A stretch of 6,693 bases of DNA from an uncultured Bacilli bacterium (GCA_947585065.1 CANPWX010000062.1:1-6693), one strand, 5' to 3'; shown: positions 1 to 5,582, counted from the first letter of the stretch. The notes: generated by a model not told the origin, from the sequence alone. A program made the numbers and translations.

Positions 1-623
1 ACATGAAATGGTCCAAAGAAAAAATAGATTTAATACTAGCATCAAAAACAGAAAAAGAAAACATTCTTTCCTATGTCCTTCCTATATTACGTTACCATTC
101 AAGATTTAGTAGTTTAACGATAGAAGATTTCCTTTATTTCTTTCAAGGAAAACAAAATACCTATAACGGTTTTATAATAAATAAAAACATTAAACCTGTA
201 ACATCTCTACCAGCAAAAAGAGTACTAGCAACCTATGAATTTAAAAAAGAAAATATGGATTATTTAAAACAAATCTATGCTTTATGTAAAGAAAATAATA
301 TAAAACTAATTTTAATGAAAGCACCAAGTATCTACCCATATTGGTATGAAGAATACGATAAACAAGTTCAAGAATTTGCTGAGACATACCATATAGACTA
401 CTATAACTTTGTAAATAAAATAGAAGAGATTGGCCTTGATTTTCAAACGGATACCTATGATGAAGGAGTTCATCTAAACCTCAATGGGGCGACAAAATTT
501 TCTAAATATTTAGCCAAAATATTAAAACAAAATTATGATTTAAAAGATTATAGACTAGACAATGAAGTGAGTAAGATTTATAATAAAAAAGTAAAAGAAT
601 ATAATGAAGTAGTAAAGGAGTAA
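1..623 (+). CDS. SGNH/GDSL-type hydrolase, C-terminal part (5' end outside window)
   Basis: The reading frame is open from the left edge. The ATG at position 3 is probably internal, because the N-terminal GDSL block that carries the catalytic serine is absent and no ribosome binding site is visible. The 206 visible residues end in a typical SGNH C-terminal half: an alternating helix/strand segment with the strand 'IKLILMKAPS' (residues 100-109), then 'YDEGVHLNLNG' (152-162), whose Asp153 and His157 sit where the family's catalytic Asp/His pair is found. From family knowledge, such enzymes add or remove acyl groups on surface polysaccharides and are often paired with MBOAT O-acyltransferases. 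The upstream partner cannot be seen here. The stop is 4 nt before the lipoprotein start, so the two are probably co-transcribed. The class is fairly sure; the substrate is unknown. Confidence 0.7.
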   Translation, partial: MKWSKEKIDLILASKTEKENILSYVLPILRYHSRFSSLTIEDFLYFFQGKQNTYNGFIINKNIKPVTSLPAKRVLATYEFKKENMDYLKQIYALCKENNIKLILMKAPSIYPYWYEEYDKQVQEFAETYHIDYYNFVNKIEEIGLDFQTDTYDEGVHLNLNGATKFSKYLAKILKQNYDLKDYRLDNEVSKIYNKKVKEYNEVVKE

Positions 624-627
624 AAAA

Positions 628-1104
628 ATGAAAAAATGGCTTGTTGTAACACTAGCAATGTTATGCTTAACAGGTTGTAATCAAAAAACAGAACAAAAAG
701 AAAGTGGTTATTTATTTACAGTAAATAATGAAAAAATTGCTTTAGGAGAAGAATTTTCTAAAGAAAAATATGGAACAGAAAAATCTTTTTATGAGCTTTC
801 TAGCTGTGCCTTTGAAGGAAATGATAAAGTGTACGAATATGAACACTTTGAAATCACAACATTTGGTAAAAATGAAAAAGATTATGTTTTATCCATTTAT
901 TTCTTAGATCCTACCATTCAAACAAGTGAAGGACTTGCAATAGGAGATATGTTAGATAAGATGATCGAGTTATATGGAGAAAATTATCAAAAAACAGGAT
1001 CACTATATGAATATAAAAAAGATAAGTCCATTTTAAGAATGATAGTAAATGATGATGTAGTAAGTAGCATTGAATATTCTTATGATATAGAAAGTGAAAA
1101 ATAA
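628..1104 (+). CDS. Small secreted lipoprotein, function unknown
   Basis: The 158-residue product has a short lipoprotein signal peptide: Lys2-Lys3, a hydrophobic core, and a lipobox LTGC at residues 14-17, so Cys17 should be lipidated and the protein held on the outer face of the membrane. The mature part appears to be two related beta-rich halves: one around 28-94 with the motif 'SCAFEG' (59-64), and one around 95-152 with 'GLAIGDMLDKMIELYGENY' followed by short strands. I recall similar lipoproteins beside surface-acylation genes in Bacillota, but know no assigned activity. The ribosome binding site AAGGAG (615-620) lies inside the end of the upstream hydrolase gene, which fixes the ATG at 628 and suggests an operon. 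The stop codon lies in the loop of the terminator hairpin. Confidence 0.8.
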   Translation: MKKWLVVTLAMLCLTGCNQKTEQKESGYLFTVNNEKIALGEEFSKEKYGTEKSFYELSSCAFEGNDKVYEYEHFEITTFGKNEKDYVLSIYFLDPTIQTSEGLAIGDMLDKMIELYGENYQKTGSLYEYKKDKSILRMIVNDDVVSSIEYSYDIESEK

Positions 1105-1121
1105 TTCATTTTCTTTTTTTT
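1089..1121 (+). terminator. Rho-independent terminator overlapping the lipoprotein stop codon
   Basis: The left arm AGAAAGTGAA (1089-1098) pairs with TTCATTTTCT (1105-1114) through 10 pairs including one G-U. The 6-nt loop contains the TAA stop, and eight T follow at 1114-1121. It closes the hydrolase-lipoprotein unit. The stem is AT-rich, so strength is uncertain, but the geometry is good. Confidence 0.75.
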
Positions 1122-1138
1122 CGAAATTTTTCAAGAAG

Positions 1139-1167
1139 TTGACAAACATTTGTTTTTGATGTATAAC
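1139..1167 (+). promoter_or_regulatory. Sigma-A-type promoter of the Rpn-like nuclease gene
   Basis: TTGACA (1139-1144), a 17-bp spacer, and TATAAC (1162-1167) form a perfect -35 box and a 5/6 -10 box. Transcription should start near 1174, leaving a leader of about 18 nt before the ATG at 1192. The spacer holds a short dyad, AAACA-TT-TGTTT (1144-1155), which could be an operator, although such AT-rich dyads also arise by chance. Confidence 0.8.
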
Positions 1168-1191
1168 GTAATTAGAAACGAGGCAACGAAG

Positions 1192-2043
1192 ATGAAAAAA
1201 GTAAAAAATGAACCAAAATATTTATTAAATGATAAAATGTTTAAACATGTTTATCGAAAAAAAATTCCATTAAAATCATTTTTAAAAGGATTCTTTGAAT
1301 ATATTGGAAAAGAAGAACCATTAAAAGAAATCAATGCTCAAATAGAATATATTTTTCAAAAAAATAAATGGAAAGAAAAGGAACAAAGAGGAGATATAGT
1401 AATATATACAAAACATTATATAATAAATATAGAAGCTCAAACATCATTAAATATAAATAGTCTAAAAAAAGATCTCCGTTATTTTTCGAAACTAGATGGA
1501 AGTCAATTAGATGAGAAGGAAGATACCAAAAAAGAAAAGAAAATAATTGGAATTATAATAGCAGAAAAAATTAGTAAAAAACTAGGGTTACCCGAAGTAT
1601 GGTTTCAAAGATATAATTTTAAGTCAGATGCTCCAGAATATAAAGAGTTACCAAGTAACATAGAGATTTATATATTAGATGTTGACAAGGCAAGAGAAAT
1701 AGGGTATTATGATGGTGGAAGTAATTTATTGCTAAAACATTTAAAGATTATGGGCGAAAAATCATTAAAAGTAATATATCAAATAGCAAGGGAGGAGGAA
1801 GAATTAATGATATTAGCAGCAACTTATGCCGATTTAAGGCAAGCAAGAAAAATAAAAAGGTGGACAAGTGAAGAAAAAGCAAGGGTTATCGGATATGGTG
1901 ATGGCATGGAAAAAGGTATTCAAGAAAATAAAATAGAAATAGCAAAGAATATGTTGATAAAAAATTTAGAAATTCCATTAATATCAGAAGTTACTGGATT
2001 AACAGTAGAAGAAATAGAAAAGTTAAAAGAAAAAAACAACTAA
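1192..2043 (+). CDS. Rpn/YhgA-like PD-(D/E)XK nuclease family protein
   Basis: This 283-residue protein belongs to the Rpn (recombination-promoting nuclease) / PDDEXK_2 'transposase-like' family. It starts with the family opening 'LLNDKMFKHVY' (11-21). The nuclease core shows Asp68 in 'RGDIVIY' and the pair Glu81/Gln83 in 'IEAQ', followed by 'LRYFSKL' (95-101). The C-terminal tail (about 228-283) has the usual charged 'GMEKGI' helix and the helix-turn-helix-like ending 'ISEVTGLTVEEIEKL'. E. coli Rpn proteins are DNA endonucleases that stimulate recA-independent recombination, and related proteins are linked to phage defence; the role here is inferred. The gene looks intact. I chose ATG 1192 (GAGG at 1180-1183) over a TTG at 1150, because the latter lies upstream of the -10 box. 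No clear terminator follows the gene. Confidence 0.85.
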   Translation: MKKVKNEPKYLLNDKMFKHVYRKKIPLKSFLKGFFEYIGKEEPLKEINAQIEYIFQKNKWKEKEQRGDIVIYTKHYIINIEAQTSLNINSLKKDLRYFSKLDGSQLDEKEDTKKEKKIIGIIIAEKISKKLGLPEVWFQRYNFKSDAPEYKELPSNIEIYILDVDKAREIGYYDGGSNLLLKHLKIMGEKSLKVIYQIAREEEELMILAATYADLRQARKIKRWTSEEKARVIGYGDGMEKGIQENKIEIAKNMLIKNLEIPLISEVTGLTVEEIEKLKEKNN

Positions 2044-2153
2044 TTAAAAAGGAAAGCAATCGAAAATTTAAATATTTAGTAACAAATAGGATAGAAAAAA
2101 ATATATGCAAATTCTTTTTTCTTGTGATAAAGAAACGGGAGCGAAGAGAAAAA

Positions 2154-2192
2154 ACTCATAAATTATCATAGAAAGGAGAATAATTTATGAGT
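2154..2192 (+). promoter_or_regulatory. Perfect 13-bp inverted repeat enclosing the SD and start codon of the M23 gene
   Basis: ACTCATAAATTAT (2154-2166) is exactly complementary to ATAATTTATGAGT (2180-2192). The 13-nt loop holds the Shine-Dalgarno AAGGAG (2173-2178), and the start codon ATG (2187-2189) lies in the 3' arm. In RNA this would form a hairpin with the SD in the loop and the start codon paired, a layout expected to limit initiation on transcripts that carry the whole leader. It could also act as a DNA operator. There is no T-run after it, so it is not a terminator. The repeat is seen directly; its role is inferred. Confidence 0.7.
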
Positions 2193-2972
2193 AGAGTATT
2201 ACTAAATGCGGAAAATCAAATTACAAATGGGTATCGAAAAAATGTTCATCAAGGAGTAGATGTAGTCAAAAAATGGTATGAACAAGATACAATCATTTGT
2301 CATACAGAGGGAGAAGTAGTATCAGTTCAAACAGGCATACCAAATGAACCAGGCTCCACTGGTAACCGTAGTTATGGAAATTATGTAAAAGTAAAACACG
2401 AAGACGGTTATTACACATTATACGCTCATCTAAAAACAGTATATGTGAAAAAAGGAGAAAAAGTGACACGAGGCCAACATTTAGGATATATGGGAGATAC
2501 AGGAAATGCTTATGGAGTTCACCTACATTTTGAAGTCAGAAATAAAGAAGACCGCCGTATTGACCCAACTCCATATTTAGATGCCGACTTACCATCTGAT
2601 ACGAAAGATAAAATATACTATGAATCCTATGATAATTATAAGAAAAAATGGTTGCCAAGAGTTACTGTGGGCTCCAGTGAATATGCTGGCAATATAGGAA
2701 ACTCGATGGGTGGAATCTATTTAGATAAATATCGTATTCGTGTTCATGATAAAAATAAAGGCTATTGGCTTCCTTGGGTGAGCAATCGAACGGACTATGC
2801 TGGAAACTTAGGAAACGAAATTGATGGAGTGCAAATAGAAGGACTTGCCTATCGTGTCCATCTAAAACGTGGTTCTTGGCTTTCCTGGGTATATAAAGTA
2901 GATGATACAAATAATGGCTATGCTGGAATTTATGGTAGACCAATCGATGCAATTCAAATAAAATATCTATAA
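2187..2972 (+). CDS. M23 metallopeptidase, endolysin-like, with three C-terminal W-repeats
   Basis: A 261-residue peptidoglycan endopeptidase of the LytM/lysostaphin (M23) family. The domain begins almost at residue 1 and carries all zinc and catalytic residues: His21 and Asp25 in 'HQGVD', His81 in 'YAHL', and His112/His114 in 'HLHFEV'. From about residue 155 there are three tandem units of some 32-39 residues, each opening with Trp (W155, W194, W231) followed by 'YAG', 'G', and a closing 'I.I'/'YRVH' strand. They resemble clostridial hydrophobic-W (ChW) or phage wall-binding repeats and probably bind the cell wall. No signal peptide or membrane segment is present, as in phage endolysins or mother-cell autolysins. 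No holin gene is nearby. The RBS AAGGAG lies 8 nt before ATG 2187 inside the hairpin loop. Peptidase class is confident; phage origin versus a sporulation role is open. Confidence 0.88.
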   Translation: MSRVLLNAENQITNGYRKNVHQGVDVVKKWYEQDTIICHTEGEVVSVQTGIPNEPGSTGNRSYGNYVKVKHEDGYYTLYAHLKTVYVKKGEKVTRGQHLGYMGDTGNAYGVHLHFEVRNKEDRRIDPTPYLDADLPSDTKDKIYYESYDNYKKKWLPRVTVGSSEYAGNIGNSMGGIYLDKYRIRVHDKNKGYWLPWVSNRTDYAGNLGNEIDGVQIEGLAYRVHLKRGSWLSWVYKVDDTNNGYAGIYGRPIDAIQIKYL

Positions 2973-2977
2973 AGTTT

Positions 2978-3010
2978 GGAGTTAGAGAAAAATCTAATTC
3001 CTTTTTTTTT
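2978..3010 (+). terminator. Rho-independent terminator after the M23 gene
   Basis: GGAGTTAGA (2978-2986) pairs with TCTAATTCC (2993-3001), 9 bp with one G-U, around a GAAAAA loop, followed by nine T (3002-3010). It begins 5 nt after the M23 stop and separates that gene from the cotJ operon. Confidence 0.88.
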
Positions 3011-3065
3011 AAAAATTTAGACATTTGTCCTTATCAGAAAAAAACAAAATAAGTAAAATACCTAT

Positions 3066-3072
3066 GGGAGGG
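3066..3072 (+). promoter_or_regulatory. Ribosome binding site that sets the CotJA-CotJB start
   Basis: GGGAGGG lies 6 nt before ATG 3079. It makes this ATG much more likely than the in-frame TTG at 3025 or the ATG at 3064, which overlaps the SD itself and has no SD of its own. Confidence 0.8.
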
Positions 3073-3078
3073 AAAAAA

Positions 3079-3525
3079 ATGTTATTTGATAACACAGATT
3101 TTAATTACGAAATAGGTTTTTTTAAAATTCCTGGCAGTGATTTTTCAAAAGAGACCAGAGCAGACAAATTTTTAACACCAGAAGAAGGTTTTTTAAGAGG
3201 AAATTTATTTAAAGAGGAATATGTTCCATATAAAAATTTGACTTATTTCAAATTAAAAGGCGAGAATGAAAGAGAGTCATTACTCTTAAAATTAATGGCA
3301 TATTCTTTTGCAATTAACGATTTAAATTTATATTTAGATTTACATCCTGAAGATCAAACTGCATATAATTTATTCAAAAAATATGCAAAAGAAAAAGACA
3401 ATGTAGAAGAAATGTATACGGAAAAATATGGACCACTTACCTTAATAGAAACACAAGGACAAGATTTCAATTGGATTAAAAATCCATGGCCTTGGGATAA
3501 AACGGGAGGTACAAAATATGTTTAA
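3079..3525 (+). CDS. cotJB: CotJA-CotJB fused spore coat protein
   Basis: This 148-residue protein joins two coat proteins that are separate in Bacillus subtilis. Residues about 26-55 match the CotJA core ('LTPEEGFLRGNLFKEEYVPY': a Pro-Glu helix, Arg-Gly-x-Leu-Phe, then Pro-Tyr). Residues about 64-140 are a full CotJB domain: 'FAINDLNLYLDLHPEDQTA' (77-95), 'YAKEKDNVEEMYTEKYGPL' (102-120), and the terminal 'NPWPWD' (135-140). In B. subtilis cotJABC is a sigma-E-controlled mother-cell operon whose products enter an inner part of the spore coat, with CotJA needed for CotJC assembly. By inference the fusion does the same job. Its 3' end overlaps cotJC by 8 nt, which suggests translational coupling. 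The first 25 residues are unrecognised. CotJB identity is sure; the CotJA part rests on a short core motif. Confidence 0.85.
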   Translation: MLFDNTDFNYEIGFFKIPGSDFSKETRADKFLTPEEGFLRGNLFKEEYVPYKNLTYFKLKGENERESLLLKLMAYSFAINDLNLYLDLHPEDQTAYNLFKKYAKEKDNVEEMYTEKYGPLTLIETQGQDFNWIKNPWPWDKTGGTKYV

Positions 3526-4075
3526 ATACGTAAAACACTTGAATTACCCAATTAATATTCAAACAAAAGATTTAAAAATGGCAAAAAACTTACTAACTCA
3601 GTTTGGTGGAGCAAATGGCGAACTTGCTGCTTCTTTACGATACTTTAGTCAAAAATTTAATATGCCAGATGAAAAAGGAAAAGCTCTTTTAAATGATATA
3701 GCGACAGAAGAACTTGGACATTGTGAAATGATTTGTACAATGGTAAGTCAATTAACAAAAGATGCTACCGTAGAAGAATTAAAAAAATATGGGCTAGAAT
3801 CCTTATATACGGAACATGGAAAAGGCATTTATCCATCCGATTCCTTTGGTAATCCATTTACCGTAACCTATTTTGCAGTCACAGGAGATGTAATCGCTGA
3901 TTTATCAGAAGATATGGCTGCCGAACAAAAAGCAAGAGCTATTTATGAAAATTTAATTAATGAAACAAACGATGAAGATATACTAGGGCCACTTTTATTC
4001 TTAAGACAAAGAGAAGTAGTACATTTTAATCGTTTTAAAGAATTATATGATTACTACAAAAGTAAAGGATATTAA
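3518..4075 (+). CDS. cotJC: Spore coat protein CotJC, manganese catalase family
   Basis: A 185-residue ferritin-like four-helix protein of the dimanganese catalase family. All five metal ligands of that family can be placed: Glu35 in 'NGELAASLRYFSQ', Glu65 and His68 in 'ATEELGHCEM', Glu136 in 'AAEQKARAIY', and His169 in 'REVVHF'. The 3-residue Glu65-His68 and 33-residue Glu136-His169 spacings equal those I know for the Lactobacillus plantarum enzyme. Loss of peroxide as water and oxygen in the forming coat is therefore plausible, although catalysis by CotJC proteins is less well shown than their coat location. The protein is shorter than true Mn catalases, as usual for CotJC. The SD GGGAGG (3504-3509) lies within the fused cotJ gene. 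The gene is the last of the operon. Confidence 0.95.
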   Translation: MFKYVKHLNYPINIQTKDLKMAKNLLTQFGGANGELAASLRYFSQKFNMPDEKGKALLNDIATEELGHCEMICTMVSQLTKDATVEELKKYGLESLYTEHGKGIYPSDSFGNPFTVTYFAVTGDVIADLSEDMAAEQKARAIYENLINETNDEDILGPLLFLRQREVVHFNRFKELYDYYKSKGY

Positions 4076-4076
4076 T

Positions 4077-4101
4077 GGAGTAGGAGAGCATCCTACTTTT
4101 T
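4077..4101 (+). terminator. Rho-independent terminator of the cotJ operon
   Basis: AGTAGGA (4079-4085) pairs perfectly with TCCTACT (4091-4097) around GAGCA. Two outer G-U pairs are possible from 4077-4078. The T-tract runs to 4101. It begins 1 nt after the cotJC stop. Confidence 0.88.
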
Positions 4102-4146
4102 AATTTTCATAAAAATATTGTATAAAAGTCAATTTTGTGGTATCTT
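4098..4146 (+). promoter_or_regulatory. Possible promoter region for the thioredoxin-like/trmL unit
   Basis: A promoter is expected here because the cotJ terminator lies just upstream. Two sigma-A candidates overlap: TTTTAA (4098) with TATAAA (4121-4126) at 17 bp, and TTGTAT (4119) with TATCTT (4141-4146) at 16 bp, the latter with an extended -10 TGG. Neither has a good -35 box and I cannot choose between them. Confidence 0.35.
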
Positions 4147-4172
4147 TTTATTAGGAAAGATAAGGGATTTAA

Positions 4173-4754
4173 ATGAAAAACGAAAAAAAATCTACAAGTC
4201 AAAAGAAACAAAATACAAAAAAAGTAGAAACGAAAAAAAATATATTAGAAACAATGGATATTAGAACAATGGTAATACTTGTTTTAATTGCAATTCTTGC
4301 CGTTGCCAGTATGTGTGCCATGTATTTTAAAGCCAAAGATACAACCTATGGAGAAAATTGGCAAAATAAAAGCTATTTAGTAGAAAAAGAACTCGCACCT
4401 TTATTAAAATGCGAAGAAATACCCAATGTCATTCTAGGAAATGAATCCATGATTTTAGTAACCTCTTTTAATGAAGAAGAATTTGAATTAGAAAAAGATT
4501 TAGCAAAACTAATCAAACAATACAATATTAAAGACTTTTATGTATACCCAGTAAATGATGCCTGTGGTTCTGTAAATGATTTAGGAAGTACAGTCTCAAA
4601 AAATCTAAAATTAACAAAAGGATTAACGAAAATTCCAACAATCCTTTATTATCGAAATGGTTCATTAATGGAAATTGTCGAAAGAGAAGATCAAAAAATA
4701 TTAGATGTCGGAGATTTTCAAAAACTTTTAGATATCTATGAAATTGCAAAATAA
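4173..4754 (+). CDS. Membrane-anchored thioredoxin-fold protein lacking CXXC
   Basis: The 193-residue product has a Lys-rich cytoplasmic N-terminus (1-28), one transmembrane helix (about 32-52) and an outward-facing domain. From about residue 90 the order of elements resembles thioredoxin: a strand 'SMILVTSF' (92-99), a long helix, a strand 'IKDFYVYPV', then 'KIPTILYYRNGS' (153-164), whose Pro155 is in the cis-proline position, and a final helix. The redox CXXC that should follow the first strand is replaced by 'NEEEFELEK', so disulfide chemistry at the usual site is unlikely. Cys80 and Cys131 are the only external cysteines and might bond to each other. Bacteriocin-accessory and other degenerate thioredoxin-like proteins look similar; I cannot assign a function. 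SD AAGGGA (4162-4167) precedes ATG 4173. The gene ends 21 nt before trmL, so the two are probably co-transcribed. Confidence 0.7.
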   Translation: MKNEKKSTSQKKQNTKKVETKKNILETMDIRTMVILVLIAILAVASMCAMYFKAKDTTYGENWQNKSYLVEKELAPLLKCEEIPNVILGNESMILVTSFNEEEFELEKDLAKLIKQYNIKDFYVYPVNDACGSVNDLGSTVSKNLKLTKGLTKIPTILYYRNGSLMEIVEREDQKILDVGDFQKLLDIYEIAK

Positions 4755-4775
4755 AAATATTAGGAGGCAAAGAAA

Positions 4776-5291
4776 ATGCTAAACGTTGTACTATTTGAAC
4801 CAGAAATACCTGGAAATACAGGAAATATCATGAGAACTTGTGTTGCAACACATACAAATTTACATTTAATTAAACCATTAGGATTTTCTTTGGAAGAAAG
4901 ATACATTCGTAGAAGTGGTGTCAATTATATAGATGATTGCAATGTGACAGTTTATGAAAATTGGGAAGACTTTGAAAGTAAAAATGAGGGCTTATACTTT
5001 TTCTATACAAGATATGGACATAAACCACATTCCGATTTCTCTTATCCAAAAAATGAAAAAATATATTTAATTTTTGGAAAAGAAAGTACTGGAATACCAC
5101 GAAGTATCCTAAAACCACATTTAAATACTTGTGCCCGTATTCCAATGACTCAAAATGTACGAGCTCTAAATTTATCAAACTCTGTAGCAATTGTTTTATA
5201 TGAAGTTTTAAGACAACAAGACTATTTAGACTTATTAAGAGATGATCCACATAAAGGAAATCATTTTATCGAGGACTATTATGAACTGTAA
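4776..5291 (+). CDS. trmL: tRNA (cytidine(34)-2'-O)-methyltransferase TrmL
   Basis: A 171-residue SPOUT-class methyltransferase that uses S-adenosylmethionine to 2'-O-methylate the wobble base (C34 or cmnm5U34) of tRNA-Leu species. It acts in the cytosol, normally as a homodimer whose active site contains a trefoil knot. The three SPOUT motifs are clear: 'PEIPGNTGNIMRTC' (9-22), 'IFGKESTGIP' (99-108), and 'RIPMTQNVRALNLSNSVAI' (121-139), which forms the knot and cofactor pocket. Length is slightly above the family's usual 155-160 residues because of a short C-terminal tail. SD AGGAGG (4762-4767) precedes ATG 4776. It overlaps the following zinc-ribbon gene by 11 nt. Nothing is missing or odd in the core. 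Confidence 0.95.
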   Translation: MLNVVLFEPEIPGNTGNIMRTCVATHTNLHLIKPLGFSLEERYIRRSGVNYIDDCNVTVYENWEDFESKNEGLYFFYTRYGHKPHSDFSYPKNEKIYLIFGKESTGIPRSILKPHLNTCARIPMTQNVRALNLSNSVAIVLYEVLRQQDYLDLLRDDPHKGNHFIEDYYEL

Positions 5292-5553
5292 AAGATGTGG
5301 AAAAGCTCTTGGAACCGATCGAGGAATTTGTCCTTTCTGTGGCGCCCCTTTATCACAAGAACAAATGCAAACATTTCAAAAATGGAAAAAAGAAGAACAA
5401 TATAAAGAAAAAATGATTACCGAAAAATATAATGGGAAAAAAGTTTACTTTGAAAAAAGAGAAAACAACGATTCTCTGGCGTTTCTTTTAATAATTTTGG
5501 GACTAATGGTTCTAATTATAATGGTGATTCTGATTATAATACTGAGCATCTAG
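5281..5553 (+). CDS. Zinc-ribbon miniprotein with C-terminal membrane helix
   Basis: The 90-residue protein starts with a four-cysteine zinc ribbon, Cys3-x2-Cys6 and Cys17-x2-Cys20 ('CKRCG' / 'CPFCG'), followed by a charged, probably helical linker (24-63) and a very hydrophobic helix (about 65-90) that ends the protein. It is therefore a tail-anchored membrane protein with the zinc ribbon in the cytosol. Such small proteins are common in Bacillota and have no uniform function. I chose ATG 5281 because GAGGA (5271-5275) lies 5 nt upstream and the cysteine ribbon begins at once; starting farther upstream would only add residues in the trmL overlap. The 11-nt overlap with trmL suggests translational coupling. 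This is the only complete gene here ending in TAG. A T-rich stretch (5551-5582) follows without a convincing hairpin. Confidence 0.8.
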   Translation: MNCKRCGKALGTDRGICPFCGAPLSQEQMQTFQKWKKEEQYKEKMITEKYNGKKVYFEKRENNDSLAFLLIILGLMVLIIMVILIIILSI

Positions 5554-5582
5554 TCTTTTTTTGTATTTTTTTTTACTTTTTT

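Noticed and set aside
1150..1191. In-frame TTG start adding 14 codons to the Rpn-like protein
   Set aside because: It lies between the -35 and -10 boxes of a near-consensus promoter, has no SD, and the family similarity begins after ATG 1192.
2093..2122. AGAAAAAA/TTTTTTCT inverted repeat as a terminator after the Rpn gene
   Set aside because: The stem is nearly all A-T with a 14-nt loop and no T-run after it; expected by chance in poly-A/T DNA.
2662..3024. Minus-strand open frame opposite the M23 gene
   Set aside because: It overlaps the conserved W-repeats and the terminator, has no RBS, and its translation looks like an antisense shadow rich in His, Leu and Phe.
3020..3029. GACATTTGTC dyad before cotJ as an operator
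   Set aside because: Only 4-bp arms; too short to separate from chance.
3031..3059. Possible sigma-A promoter TTATCA-17-TAAAAT before cotJ
   Set aside because: The transcript would start at about the SD itself, and cotJ operons are normally sigma-E dependent. I found no convincing sigma-E -35/-10 pair either, so no promoter is called.
3025..3078. In-frame TTG start, and ATG 3064, for the CotJA-CotJB gene
   Set aside because: Neither has an SD; GGGAGGG is correctly spaced for ATG 3079 and itself occupies the codons after ATG 3064.
4178..4241. 14-nt direct repeat AAACGAAAAAAAAT at 4178-4191 and 4228-4241
   Set aside because: The copies are in different codon phases within a Lys-rich coding stretch; most likely simple-sequence drift, although the A8 tracts could slip.
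4528..5250. Two minus-strand open frames opposite the thioredoxin-like gene and trmL
   Set aside because: They lie fully opposite well-supported genes, lack recognisable domains and have shadow-like composition.
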